Source: Ambrosia x helenae (lineage: Eukaryota > Streptophyta > Magnoliopsida > Asterales > Asteraceae). From it: a stretch of DNA of 64,000 nt. The notes beneath the pieces are model-generated. The model saw only the letters and a list, made by a program, of their open reading frames with translations, was not told the DNA's origin and made no database searches. Below are positions 47,199-59,419 of this stretch, piece after piece. Every line of letters begins with the position of its first letter. The first letter of the stretch is position 1. The position numbers were made by a program, and so were the translations under genes. The stretch covers positions 83,982,706 through 84,046,705 of the forward strand of contig CM061231.1 in assembly GCA_030844895.1 (NCBI GenBank), in the 5' to 3' direction.

Positions 47199-48338
47199 TC
47201 AATCTTGGAGTAAAAGCTGGATCCTTGGAGTTGATAAATCGTCGATCCTGGGGAGAGGATAGCGATTTTTAATGGTTAGCTTGTTTAGCTCCCGATAGTC
47301 AATGCACATACGAAAGGTGCCATCTTTCTTTTTCACGAATAAGACGGGAGCTCCCCAAGGTGAGAAACTCGGCCTTATGAAACCCTTGTCAAGCAATTCT
47401 TGCAGTTGGCTGGATAGTTCCTGCATCTCAGATGGAGCTAAACGATATGGCGATCGTGCTACGGGAGCAGCTCCAGGAACAAGGTCGATGCGGAACTCGA
47501 CTTGTCGAGGTGGTGGCAACCCCGGCAAATCTTCTCGGAATACGTCAGGAAAATCCCTAGCTATCGGAATGTCTTCTAACTTTCGCTCGTCGGCCTTCTT
47601 ATCTACAACGTGCGCCAAGAATGCGTTAAGACCTTTCCTTAAACACTCTCGGGCCTTCATGCTCGTAATAATTCTTAATGGCGTCCCACGCCTTTCCCCT
47701 TGAATCGATAGAGTTTCACCGCTTGCGAGGGGAACTTGAATTATTTTATCGTTGCAAACAACGACGGCACGGTGTGCGGATAACCAATCCATGCCAACGA
47801 CTATGTCAAAACAACCCAGTACGACCGGTAAGAGATCAATACCAAACTCGTGACCACAGAGATCCAACTTACAATCTGTCGCTACTTCTCTTGTTTCTAT
47901 AGTTTTACCATTAGCCAGTTCTATAGAGTAAGGTGTATCTAGCTTACTAGTTTTTAGCCCAAGTAATCTTTTAAACTCAACAGATATGAAGCTAAAATCA
48001 GCACCAGTATCAAATAACACAGAAGCATAATGACCATTAAGAGGGAACATACCAGTGACCACGTTAGGGTCCTGTCGTGCATCACCAGCACCAATCAAAA
48101 ATGCCCGTCCACGTGCTTGGTTGTTAAGCTTAGGGAAATCCCTCTTCCAATGGTCAGGCGACCCGCATGCAAAGCAGGGCCTCGCTCCTCCAGTCTTTGG
48201 TGCTCCAGATCTGCACTCCTCAGTCTTGTGCCCAGAGCGGCGGCACTTACCACAGATCACTTCGTTCTTTCCCTGATGACCCTGTTTTCCACCATTTCCA
48301 CGTCCTGTCGCCACATACCCTTTTCCTTTCTTGTTCAA
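47199..48338 (-). pseudogene. Tekay gag zinc knuckles, protease and RT start
   Basis: A 379-codon open piece. The first knuckle (CGKCRRSGHKTEEC) has the full CCHC pattern; the second (CFACGSPDHWKRDF) has Phe in place of the last Cys. The protease motif LFDTGADFSF keeps its Asp-Thr-Gly. The RT start follows (WGAPVLFVKKKDGTFRMCIDY) and ends in a frameshift at about 47230. It continues the gag piece at 48497-48898 after another break. Confidence 0.9.
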
Positions 48339-48496
48339 ACCGCCCGATGACCCATCTTTCTTTCCTTTGTTACGCTTTCGCTTCCCAACCTCGGCTTGTT
48401 CCCCTGGTCGTTAGACCCAACCACTGAAGTTGAACCCAAATTCTTACCTTCCACACTACTGCGCTCTGAAATTTTTAATCCCGATACCTTTCGGAT

Positions 48497-49318
48497 CTAG
48501 GTGCCCATTCGGATGGCGTCCTCAGTGAGGCTCAGAGCGAGGTCGATGGCTTCACGCATGGTCGTGGGCTTGGAAGAAGTGACCATGCTGCGTATTTGTG
48601 GCGCCAGTCCGAATAGGTATCTCTCTATCTTCTTGCTTTCTGGTGTAACCAAACGGAGAACCAGTCGTGAAAGGTCGTGGAACCTGGACGTGTACCCAGC
48701 TACGTCCGCACCTGTCATGGTGAGGTTCCAGAATTCAGTCTCCAGTTTCTGCACTTCACTTGCCAGGCAGTATTCAGCAATCATAAGTTCCCTTAACTTC
48801 AACCAGGTTAAGGAGTATGCAGCATCTTCTCCTAGTGACTGAACTTGGCTGTTCCACCAAGTTAACGCTTGATCCAGGAACAAATTTGTGGAGTACATAA
48901 CGGTCTGTCGGGGGGTACAGCTGCTGATGCGAATTACCGCTTCAGTCTTTTCGAACCATTTGACTAGTCCAACGGATCCCTCAGTGCCGCTAAAGTTGAG
49001 TGGCTTGCAGTCCAGGAAGGCTTTGAATGTGCAGCCACGCTCTCGCGAGGCAGTTTCTGCAATAATAAGGTGGTATGTTATTACGGGATAGGAGCTTCAT
49101 GATAATCTCCTATTGCTTTTGCATTTATTCATAAACCTCTTACCAGTAGGGGAGTTCTCACGTCGATCACTCCCGATCCTGTCCCGCGATCGTTCGGTGC
49201 GGGCGGCCTCGTGTTCCGTGATAGCTCGGGCTATACGCCCTGAGACCAATGTTTCAAGTTCAGAGGGTGTCCTGGGCAATCCGTCGTTGCCACTGTTGCT
49301 TCGTGTGGCTGGTGCCAT
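48497..49318 (-). pseudogene. Tekay gag
   Basis: The ATG at 49318 opens a Glu/Arg-rich N-terminus of 73 codons. It ends in a stop at 49097, after which the Gag core resumes near 49060 and reads through 48497 (motifs LDQALTWWN, AEYCLASEVQKLE, FGLAPQIRSM of the retrotransposon Gag domain). The product would form the particle shell. Unlike in most relatives, a separate ORF lies between this gag and the 5' LTR. Confidence 0.82.
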
Positions 49319-49330
49319 TTTACTTCAATA

Positions 49331-49835
49331 ACAATTATTAAAGGTTAGTTTTTGACAAACATTCATACAAATATTGTCATACACAAAGCACAAATAGCAA
49401 CTCATCACATGAACATAATAATCAACAAAATCATCACCACACAATCGCACAGATCACGATGTATAAAGTAAGTAATAACAATAGCAGACAATCACAGTTA
49501 TACAATCACATATTTTACCATCATAACAATAAGATTCTCATTAATTTCAACAATACGAGTACAACTCTTTGTTTATAATAACAAAATAGGGGATATCATC
49601 CCTCATACATCGTTTTGAAATAAATAAAAACATCATGTCATATGCCGGCACACCCCGCACGGCTGGGCAAAAAAATGCAAACTAGCGCTGTAATCCCTGC
49701 TACGCTATCATGCTACTACTACTATATATATCGGGGGTGTCTCCCCGTCTACTGCGGTGGTGGCGGTGGGTACTGGTACTAGGGAGCATACATACTGATG
49801 GACATGCTGATAGTCATAATGCGATCGTATAGGAA
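49331..49835. other. Noncoding gap between the extra ORF and gag
   Basis: About 500 bp with no recognisable gene; AT-rich in the half near gag, with ACA/ATA words. It must hold whatever lets gag be translated, such as a splice acceptor or a reinitiation site. I see no strong candidate. Confidence 0.6.
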
Positions 49836-51181
49836 CTAACGGTGCGCAAAGTGCGCGTCGCCGGTGATCCCACAGTGTGCGTCCATGCGCAGAAGCTCCT
49901 CTGCGTAGTGTGCCAGTGCATCCCTGGCGTCAATAATCCTGGCCCACATGAGTCGGGCCTGCTGATCCATCTGGCTCACGGTGCGCTGCACCGTGTCAGC
50001 GAGAGTCTGGAAGTCGCTCTCTAATGAAATCACTGTGGACCAAGCCGGTCCAGATAGTGGGGCCATCCCGTGGGGCTGTGACGGCCCGGGTATGTCAGTG
50101 TATGTCGGCTAGGATGGGCCGACTAGGTCTGGTATCGGTAAAGGGGTGAAGGGCTGGGCAAAACCCAGTAGTCCAGGGGTGAAGTGGGGTGGCATCTGGT
50201 ACGGGTCTCCTACACCTAGAGTATACGGTGCAGGTGGTGGTATCATGAAGGGGGCCCCTGCACCCAACGTGTAAGGTGCAGGTAGTGGTGCGGTAAGCAT
50301 CTCGGGGAGGGGTGGCAGTATGGGAAAGATAGTAATGGGTAATGTCATGGGTGCTGAGGAAGGTGCTATGAGCTCGGCCAAAGGGACGATAAGGGGCTGG
50401 GTAACAGTGGTCCACTCCGGAGCGGATATCATGACGATGGGGGTAGTGGGGCTCGCAGTAGCGAACGCCGTCAAGCCTGCTCTGTGTAACTCAGAGCTAC
50501 GGGCTGAGCTACCCTCTAGAATGTGCCCTGCGGAGGCTGGCCCATCCTGTGGTATGGGCTCCGGTGGGGCGAGAAGGGCTGTAGGTGCAGTAGGGGCGTC
50601 CTCCATAATCGGAGCAACGGGCTCCACCAGGTCAGCTAGGGGAATAGGTATGGCTATATGGTCCACAGACGCTATCGACTCGTCGTCGGAATCGTCTGAG
50701 ATCCATCCGTTCTGTCCTCGAGCAAGAGGCACAAGCCTCATACCCGGGGGAACGGGAATGTGAGGGGCGGGTAACGGCTCACGATCGACGTGGGCATGTC
50801 GATCGAATGGAGACTCCACGGTCTCTGACCGGGTGGGGGCGGGTCTCGAAGGACCTGCGCAGCCCGCAGGGAAATCCCTGACGGCTCGAATGGGGTGGGG
50901 TGGTAATGGTGCGGCAGGTAGTGGCACGAGAGGCAGATCGGCCTGCGGTGCCTCTGCCATCGGTAGGTCTGCTATGGCGGCCATGTCGTCTCCAGCGGGG
51001 CCCACCCTGGGTCCTCACTGGGGTCAGTCTCCTCGGAGCTGCCGCTGTCTGTGCCTCCAATGGCGGCGTCCACCTCCATGTCATCATCCTCCGGGTCGAG
51101 TACTACTACCTCGATCGGTGGAGCCGGTAAAATCTGGATGCTACTATCGTAGCTCGGCGCGGCACCCTCAGCGTCCGACAT
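49836..51181 (-). pseudogene. Extra ORF between the primer site and gag of the Tekay element
   Basis: From an ATG at 51181 the minus strand encodes about 448 residues, broken by one frameshift near 51000 and one TAG at 50108-50106. The N-terminal 70 residues are acidic (PEDDDMEVD, SEETDPSED). The middle is Pro/Ala-rich with a repeated PAPYTLG motif. The last 75 residues form a likely amphipathic helix region (SLESDFQTLADTVQ, ARDALAHYAEELL). It is GC-rich compared with the flanks. A TTCTTTTGCCAG acceptor-like string precedes the ATG. No domain is recognised; a structural or regulatory accessory protein is a guess. Confidence 0.65.
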
Positions 51182-51452
51182 CCCTGGCAAAAGAACCGTA
51201 CTAATATTTATGTATTATTCATTAGAAAGTTAAGCGTACATTCAAGGCATTCTTCCTAACTTCTAATACTAACGTAACACATATTAATACCCATGGCTAG
51301 CTTGGTCGGAATCTCTTCATACCCAATGTTCTTTTCTTTCGAAATAATTTACTTCATTGCGTTTTGCACATATATTTTGAAAGCTTTATCTTTTGAACCA
51401 AATCCGGTTATAGTTTAGATTTTTAAAAAAATACTAATTCGCTATAACCTTG

Positions 51453-51464
51453 GCTCTGATACCA
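51453..51464 (-). promoter_or_regulatory. Primer-binding site of the Tekay element
   Basis: The minus strand reads TGGTATCAGAGC, the initiator tRNA-Met type, five bases inside the right LTR. Confidence 0.93.
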
Positions 51465-52499
51465 CTTTCTATCACACCACGCCAATGGCGGAAACACGTG
51501 GCGCGACGGTTCAAGCGTATAAAGTCAAGGTTAACGCAAATCATAAGTAATTAAGAAAATGGGTCATTTATTAAGACGTCAAAAACCATGTTTGATGTTC
51601 ACACATAAACGAAAATTGTTTTTAATACAAATAAGGAGGCTTCTCAAATATATCCCAAATCCTTGGGAAATAAAGATGAAACCCCTTCAAAACACCCGAC
51701 GCCCAGTTGAGAGATTCCCCTGACCCAGCTTGCCATGTTGTCCATCATCAATCAATTACCTGAAAGATATGTTTAAAAATTCGTCAATATATAAATATTG
51801 GTGAGTTCACAGGTTTTAGTTTTCCAAAACTTTATCTCTTGGGAATTACCATGTTATGACAATTTATAGGAGTTGCAAGTTCCTACAATTCTACTTGAGC
51901 CTAAAACCAAACCAAGACAAATAATAATAATGCCCCGCTCCAAGTCGTTACTCGGTATCCTACGACTTGATTTCAGAATACGTGCACCCCAGGCATACGC
52001 CGATGCATAATCGACGCTATCGATTAGGGGTGGGCCTTGTCAGGCACCAATAATACTATTCAAATATTCCTTCGGTTTCATTTCCCTGAACTAATGATTA
52101 TAGTAGAGAGGTCTCAACCCCGAGTGGCGATCACAACTCAAGTAATTATCCCGTCAAACATTTCCCTAACATATCTTTCCCCCGAAAAACGTAAAATAGT
52201 TCAAAATGGGGCCGTGAGACTCACCTGAAACTGTGCTTGGCTCAAAGAGGAAAATAGCAAATTTGTGGTCTCGCACCTACAAATGTCCTAGACGTATAAG
52301 TCACTACACCTATAGTGCATGTGCCTTGGCAAGTTGTACACCCAACTCCCCGACCACGTGTTATTCCAATTCCCGTTTAATTAGACGCGTGTCCTAGGTT
52401 CGTTGGCGATGGTTTACCCTTTTCTTACAAGTTATATATTATTCTCGTTAATGTCCTTTCAACTTGTATATTATTATCCTCGACACGACTTCACCTAAC

Positions 52500-52807
52500 G
52501 TATAATTATTTTCCCATTTAAATAATTATACTTAAGATCGTATCGTTCGATATAATGTATTCTTAACACCCGACCCGACTCACTTTGCCGCATATTTATT
52601 TTCCCATTCAAATAAATATGCTAAGGTCTTGTCGTTCGGTAGTATATTCTTAACGCCCGACTCGACTTACCGTGCCGTACATTTATTTTCCCATTCAAAT
52701 AAATATACTAGGATCTCGTCGGTATACACATATATATATATGTATATTTGCCTACTCGTCTCGGTTTTCCTTCTCGCATATCTACTTTCCCATTCAAATA
52801 GATATAC
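52500..52807. repeat. Array of four compensated hairpins in the 5' LTR
   Basis: Hairpins at 52500-52531, 52590-52621, 52677-52708 and 52776-52807, matching the array at 41962-42267. The constant TCCCATT loop and 12-base arms are kept. One arm base in the fourth hairpin differs between the LTRs. Confidence 0.85.
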
Positions 52808-53707
52808 TAAAATTTCGTCGAGATGAGCATATATATACATATGTAAACGTGTAATTTTTCTTGTTAAGTCCATACGTTGTTTAACGTTTTAATCCTTTAC
52901 GTTATGTTTTCTCCCACGAATGTTTTCTCTAACACTTAGGAAAGTGTTATATAATTTTCACCCATGTTATATATATATTTTACTTTTTAAAATATATATT
53001 TTCTCATTTTGCCGCAATGGCATTTTTCTCTTGTTTGTCCGTTTATCCGTTATAGTTAGTTTATGTAACTAAGTCCGATAGTTAATTTTTCCAAGTTTCT
53101 TCCAATATGCGTCCTATAGAAATATTATTTATACTTCCAATTCCCAAACACATATTACTTAGAAGGTTCAAAAATATACTTTGGTATTTTTAGCCCAACT
53201 TGTTAACTTATATACCAAAAATGTTTCCAACACTTTTATATTTCCATTTATATAAAAGTATTCATTTTTGTATAAGTTTTCTAAAGTTTAATCTTGTTCA
53301 TCATTTTTATAAATATTTCTATTTTTATAAAGTCCTTATGTCATTACAAGTCCATATTTTTATAAAATTCCATTTTTATAAAAATACACTCTATATACAA
53401 AATACACAAGTAGTTTACTAGTGTTTACCAAAACTATCCTTGGAAAAATCATTATTTATGCTTTTCACACCAAACTTTCCGTTAATGCATTTTTGGACCA
53501 AAGTTTCAAAAGTATTTATTTTAGTCCCTCAACTTTCAAAGTTACAACATTAGTCCCTTAACTTATAAATGTTGCATTTTCCATCCTAACTTCCAAAGTT
53601 AGCATTTTTCTTTCAAATTAGTGGACTTTGAAGATTCATCTTCTTAATGTTTGGTTATTTTTACATCATACCACTTTTAATAGTCTTATATTCCATCATT
53701 GATGCTA

Positions 53708-53745
53708 TTAACTTATAAATGTTGCATTTTCCATCCTAACTTCCA
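53708..53745. repeat. Templated filler at a deletion junction
   Basis: Thirty-eight bases starting TTAACTTATAAATG repeat 53558-53595 exactly, 150 bp upstream. They sit where the left LTR has an extra 0.75 kb. Confidence 0.9.
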
Positions 53746-54479
53746 TGAGTTTAGAGAGAGAAAGAAGGAGATTAGTTAGTTTTTGCCCAATGCTTGTTCA
53801 TGCATTTTAATCCTCATGATTACTAATAATATTAAGTGGGTTAATTAATAAAAAGGAAGTTTAATCATATGGGGATGGGATCTAGGCCGGCCCCTTGGGG
53901 TGTTTGGGTGGGGTCCACATCACTAAATATTTACCCATTATTTGTTATGTTTAATTCCTTCTCGTTCGGGTGTCATCCGGGTATTTTTCGGGTTTTAACC
54001 GCGTGTTATCCGGATATTAAAATACCTTTAATAACCCTTAAACATAGCCCAGTTTAAGCGTTGATTAGTTATTTAGGCTTTTGCCGGGTGAAATTTTAAG
54101 TTATACGCGTATCGGGTGCGGTACGCGCACTTTATTCGTTACCGGGAGATTTGTATAAAAAGCTCTCACTTATGGCTTTGGAGTTCCAAAACCCATTATA
54201 TTTTGTGAAATTACTCTTTATTTTATATCCCGGGTGTCCGGGATCCTTTTCGCTTATTTAATTTTTACCGGGTAATCGCCAACGTCCATACCGGATAAGT
54301 TTACTCGCACATGATCCTATCATGTTTTGTCGTTAAACGTATGCATTCCTATGCATTATTTGGGAATTGCTATCTTTCTAAGGCCTTGATAAATAAATCC
54401 ACACATAATTGCATTTAATTACGTTAAGCGCGTATTAGTTAATTAGTACGGAATTACCTCATTTTTGCCGGTTGTTACA

Positions 54480-54484
54480 TTCTC
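54480..54484. repeat. Target site duplication, right copy (Tekay element)
   Basis: TTCTC, identical to 40928-40932. Confidence 0.95.
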
Positions 54485-55685
54485 TCTTTAAGACTAGAAA
54501 TTCCCAACCCCCCTTGATTCTTCTTCCAGCAAAGTTCCTCCCAGCCCACTTTAGCACTTCCCTATTTAAATTCTCCTTGACATCAAAGAAACCCCCTTCA
54601 CAATCTGATCACATCATCATTAACATTGACTGGCAAAATAAATAAGGATGCCCAATACACAGTCAAAGATGACAAGACAGACTTCAAGAGTTGAACTCTA
54701 CCCCCATAAGATAAGAACTGATTTTTCCAATCAGAAATTCTCTTTTTAACCTTTTCCATCAAACTACCACAATCCTTTTGATATAGCCTTCTAGATGACA
54801 AAGGAATACCCAGATACTTCAAAGGAAGAGATCCCTCCTTAAAATACATAATATTCAAGATGTTATTCTTAATATCTTCTTCAACATTTCCAAAAATGAT
54901 CTCACTCTTACTCATATTTGGCCTCAACCCAGAGCATCTTCCAAACTCATCCTGAACATCATTTACCACCAGAAAGGAATCACAATGAGCACTACAGAAA
55001 ACAAACAGATCATCAGCAAAACATAAATGAGTCAGTTTTAGTTTATCACACTTCCAATGATACCTAAACCCCTCCATTCCTCTAATTCTTCTAATCATCA
55101 TAAGATTTAACACTTCCATGACAAGAGTAAATAGATAAGGGGATATAGGATCTCCCTGCCTCAACCCCTTTTCTCCTCTGAAATACCCATACATATTACC
55201 ATTCAGATTGATAGAATAAGACACAGTTCTCAAACAACTCATCACCCATCCAATGAATTTTTGAGGAAATCCATACTGAACAAGACAATTTTCCAAGAAA
55301 GAATGATCCACAGAATCATAAGCTTTCTGAAGATCAACCTTTATTGCAACTCTAGGGTAGCCTCTTTTCCAATCATATCCTTTAAAAAGCTCCTGAGCCA
55401 ATAAGATATTGTCACTAATCAGCCTACCAGGAATAAAAGCACTCTGAACACCATCCACAAGATATCCAAGCACCTTAACAAGTCTGTTACAAATCACCTT
55501 ACTGATACACTTGTAAATAACATTGCAATAAGCTATAGGTCTAAATTCACTAACAAAATTAGGAGATTTAACCTTTGGTATCAGAGAAATACTTGTAGCA
55601 TTAATTTGTTTCAGGATTTTGCCATTACAAAAGAATTCCTGAACAGCATCACATACCTCATCACCAATAATACTCCAAGAAGCTT
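54485..55685 (-). pseudogene. LINE reverse transcriptase
   Basis: The main open piece (54598-55497, 299 codons) has the LINE RT motifs in order: AFIPGRLISDNILL, AIKVDLQKAYDSVDH (first Asp), GLRQGDPISPYLF, the catalytic LCFADDLFVF, and PLKYLGIPLSSRR. A stop near 54597 and broken frames at 54485-54597 separate it from the zf-RVT part; 55498-55685 holds the RT start in another frame. It would copy LINE RNA at a nicked chromosomal target. Core catalytic residues look intact. Confidence 0.9.
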
Positions 55686-57066
55686 TTAAAAAAACTTAGC
55701 AGAGAAACCATCAGGACCAGGTGCCTTATTATCATCAATTTGGAACATTGTAGTCCTAATTTCTTCCTTAGAAACCTCAAGAATCAGCTTATTAGCATCT
55801 TCCATATCAAGTTTTCTAAAGAACAAATTCTCCACATCAGCCATATCCTCAACATAATCTTTCCTCCCCATCATTCCCATAAAATAATTAACAAAAGCAT
55901 TTCCCACATTATTATCATAGAACACATTACCCTTACCATCATCAATTTGACACAATTTGCCAAGAGACTGTCTCTGCTTAACAGAATGAAAAAAGAATTT
56001 ATTATTTTTATCACCCACCTGCAGCCAATGAACCTTAGACTTTTGTTTCAGAAAATTTTCCTCATCTCTAACAGCCTCATTATAAGCATCCAAATACACA
56101 GTCTCCTCTTCCCTCAGCATATAGTTACCTGGCTTAGAAGAAACAGCTTCCTGAATTCTTTCTAATTCAACTCTAAGATGCTCAACCTTCTTAAACAAAT
56201 TACCTTGGCTGAAATTAAGCTTCCTCAAAGGCTTTTTAAGAGCCTTCAGTTTAGAAACAACACTAAACATTTTACACCCAGTCACCTTTACATTCCAAGC
56301 CTTATCAACAATAGGAAGAAACTTCTTTTTATCAACTAAATAGTTCCAGAACTTAAAAGACTTAGGATTACCAGAAGATTCTAAAGAGTAGAAAACCAAA
56401 ACAGGAGCATGATCAGAAACATAGAAAGGTAAAAATTTAGCTCCAACATTGCAAAACACTTCTATAAACTTCATATTACCCATGGCCCTATCCAATTTTT
56501 CCATGATCCCATCAACCTTGCCAGGCTTTTGATTCCATGTGAAAAATAAGCCTGAACTAGGTAAATCCATAATCTGCAACTCTTCAACACATTTACAAAA
56601 CTCCTCCATGCCATACTTAGAAGAAGCAATCTCACAATTCTTCTCTCCAGGGTCTAATATAGCATTAAAATCCCCCATCACCAACCAAGGATTAGCTCCA
56701 ATATTCATCCCATGACTTAACAGATTGTCCCAAAGTTTCCTCCTACCCACCAAATTAGTGACCCCATATATAAATGAACAAAAAACTTATCCCTACTCCC
56801 AAACGGACATACAATACAATGAATCACTTGATCAGTCTTCTGCACAACAAAAACATCCAAACACCTAGAATCCCACCCCACAACAATTCTAACCCAGCTA
56901 GAACAACATTCAGCATTAGAAACCCATTCCCAATTATTCATAACTCCTTCACATGCAGCATTAACATTCAAACAATCAACTCTAGTTTCAACTAACCCCA
57001 CCAATCCCACTTTATTCTCCCTAATTATCCTAGAGATTTGCCTCTGCTTAGAAACAGTAGACATAC
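55686..57066 (-). pseudogene. LINE AP-type endonuclease and linker
   Basis: Minus strand. Piece 56754-57066 gives the endonuclease N-terminal half (GLVGLVETRVD with the Glu) and starts a few residues after the true N-terminus, cut at 57066. After a frameshift near 56755, piece 55686-56753 (355 codons) has the VMGDFNAIL motif and YVSDHAPV with the catalytic His. A long helical linker to RT follows, ending in the NKAPGPDGF motif. It nicks the target DNA. A frame break follows at 55686. Confidence 0.88.
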
Positions 57067-58572
57067 TGTAACACCCCAACCGATGGCGGAAACATCGGGA
57101 TGTCACGTAGTGATGATCGTTCAGTAGCTCATGGTAATAATAAATTTCATTAATTGATTTAAATAAATTACATACAATTGTTCTACAAGAATTCGTACAT
57201 CAAATTGAATAAACAATGCACATATCTTCAAGCAATTCTTCAAGCAAGTAGAACCTGAAACATGTTAAGTTGAAAATATTTTGGGTCAACAAAAGTTGGT
57301 GAGAATACATAGGTTTTTGAAATATGATAAATAATAATAACAATAGTTTGTACAACATTCAAAGTTGTATGATGATAGAGTATGATACCGACATGTAACA
57401 ATGCGTCTTTGTACAACCAAACCTTGTGTCGACTGATGACTAACTCGCAAGTTAGTTAAATGTTATTACTGTTATCGATCATCCCTGAGTCTATGCGGGG
57501 GATGGGTTTGTCAGACCTATAGCGCTATAATCTAAACAGGCGGCTTGATCATTGTTAATGATTGTACTGTGTCTTTTTGTTACAGTCAAATGATAGAATG
57601 ATGATGTACTTGAATCACAAGTAAATGATAGTATAAAATATTTGAACATGTTTCACCCCAAAAATAGTGAAAATAGAGTAAAAGGGGCTATGTAAACTCA
57701 CCTTAGCAAAAGTGTTATCTCTTGAAAAGTAGAATGATGGTGTTGCCCAAGTATGTCAAGTATCACCCTATAATAAGGTAATAAATAAGTCTATCTAGCC
57801 TATAAATGTATACATTCTAGGGCTTCGAATTTGGGGATGAATGCTTGTTTGATTTTTATTTAAAATATTCGACAATTGAGAGAAATTTAGTAAATAACTA
57901 ACCAAAAATCTTTTTATAAGTTTTAAATCTAAGATAGTCACAAGAATGTGTTTAAAGTATAAAAATAATTTTTTATAAAATTATTTTCTTTAAAATAGAT
58001 TTTTAAATCTATTTATTACAAATTGTCAAACTTTGATTTTAATATCTTAAATATACTAAAATTAAAGAATTAACATTTTAAAAATTACGTTTCTGTTCTA
58101 AATGATCAGAAATAATTTGTATAAAATTTTGGTGCAAAAATGTTAAAAATTGGATTTATTATGATTTAATTATGATTAAAACTAACAAAAATTGATTAAA
58201 AATATTAAATAAATGATTTTTCAGAAATAAAAATCATTTCTGAAAAGCTTAATGTTATAAAAACTTAGGATAATTTTTGTAGAAATTAATAAGATCGTTT
58301 TGATATTTTAATAGATTTTTATAAATATAATAGTACAAAATTGATTTAATTATTATAAATATTAAATAATTAAATTTCAGAAAACTAAAAATTGTGAGTG
58401 AAACTTTTTCATCAGATTTACTTAAAATAATTTTTTGTAAAATTTATAGAATCGTTTTGTCAATTAAAAGAATTTTTCTTATAAATTTGGTAAGTAAAAG
58501 AATTAAAAGAAATTTCATTATTTAATTCTAAGTAGTGTTTAAATAAAATACAAATTGAGTTATATACGTTCT

Positions 58573-58655
58573 CAGGGTCCAGACCAGTTGGTCTGGGCTT
58601 GTGATTATAAGGCTTAGGAAAACAAGAGATCACGGGTTCGAGTCTGGTTAGAACC
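58573..58655 (+). repeat. tRNA-like module 1 (A and B boxes) in the LTR
   Basis: An A-box-like ACCAGTTGG lies at about 58583-58591 and a B-box GGTTCGAGTC at 58635-58644, spaced as in tRNA genes. The stems do not fold as a clean cloverleaf, so this is a tRNA-derived relic or a Pol III-like promoter, not a functional tRNA gene. Confidence 0.5.
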
Positions 58656-58699
58656 GGTTTTGGATGCTTTTATCTGTTTCATTTGTTTTTAAAATAAAA

Positions 58700-58785
58700 A
58701 TGGTGGATGTGGGATTCGAACCAAGGCCCTAGAGCCGGTCCAAAGTTTAACACAACCAAGGGAAACCAACTGATCTACCATCAGT
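58700..58785 (-). repeat. tRNA-like module 2, opposite strand
   Basis: On the minus strand an A-box-like TAGATCAGTTGG (58766-58777) and a B-box GGTTCGAATC (58713-58722) have tRNA-like spacing. It faces module 1 tail to tail. The acceptor stem is degenerate. Confidence 0.5.
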
Positions 58786-59419
58786 TTTGTGTTAGAACTT
58801 GTTTCCAATTGTTTTTAAATGGATACGTGACATCTTCATCTTCCCCAAACAAGACCCTAAGAACCCTAACCATCAAACCCAAACAATTGACCACGAAATG
58901 GATTCAGTTAACAAACGAAACCATGGGGCTTTTAATACCCATCAATAGGCGATCCTAAAACATGTAAGAATTTGAATTATCACGTACCGAAGGATGGTGA
59001 AAACTGAGCACGAGTCGCGTCCCTTAGAGGCTTCAAAACACGAATTTGCAGCGATTGATAGATGGGTATGATGTAGGGGTTTTGTTAATCGTTCCTTTCA
59101 GTGGTTGTGTGCGAGCTTAATCGAATTATTAACGGGTATTTATACAGATTTTAATCATATTCGTTTGGAAAGCTTATTAATGGTGTTTAAATCACAATTC
59201 AAAACTTTTAAATACGCGTGACGTTAAATTAGGAAAGGGAGAGGTGATTTATGGTGCGTATAATCCGGAATTGACTTCTGAATACAGACGCGTTGATTCA
59301 GATCGTTGATTATGGATTTATTTGTGTGGGTGGCGTGCAGCGAAGGGTTGAGGAACAACCCACATCTGTTTCTGTTAGAAGGTGATTTATAAAATGAATT
59401 CCAGTTTAAAATCAACAAT

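Larger units (their letters stand above)
40933..54479 (-). mobile_element. Tekay/Del-type chromovirus (Ty3/gypsy) with an extra 5' ORF
   Basis: Long LTRs (3.76 kb left, 3.01 kb right after a deletion) flank gag, protease, RT, RNase H, integrase and a chromodomain-like C-terminus, all on the minus strand. The primer site is of initiator tRNA-Met type. The integrase before a chromodomain and the long LTRs place it in the chromovirus Tekay group. An additional GC-rich ORF lies between the primer site and gag. Frameshifts and stops in pol show this copy cannot move by itself. The target duplication TTCTC is perfect. Confidence 0.88.
51470..54479 (-). repeat. 5' LTR of the Tekay element, with internal deletion
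   Basis: A 3,010-bp copy of the left LTR. Its plus-strand start reads TATCACACC instead of TGTCACACC, so the terminal CA of the element-sense LTR is lost. About 0.75 kb is missing near 53708-53745, where a 38-bp filler sits that copies 53558-53595. Confidence 0.92.
32531..57066 (-). mobile_element. L1-type LINE retrotransposon, broken by three gypsy insertions
   Basis: LINE parts are at 32531-33207 (3' end), 38886-40932 (repeat region and zf-RVT) and 54480-57066 (RT and endonuclease), all minus strand. Reading frames join across the gypsy elements at 33208-38885 and 40933-54479 when one 5-bp target copy is discounted, which proves they are one element. Its 5' end is cut at 57066 by the gag-only gypsy element, so ORF1 would be beyond the window. 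Its 3' end enters the tnp2 gene at about 32530; I see no poly(A) tail there. Several frameshifts show it is inactive. Confidence 0.88.

Noticed and set aside
50320..50763. Plus-strand frame of 147 codons in the GC-rich segment
   Set aside because: It is antisense to the extra ORF before gag. GC-rich coding DNA gives long open shadows, and the sense frame has the acidic, Pro-rich and helical layout.
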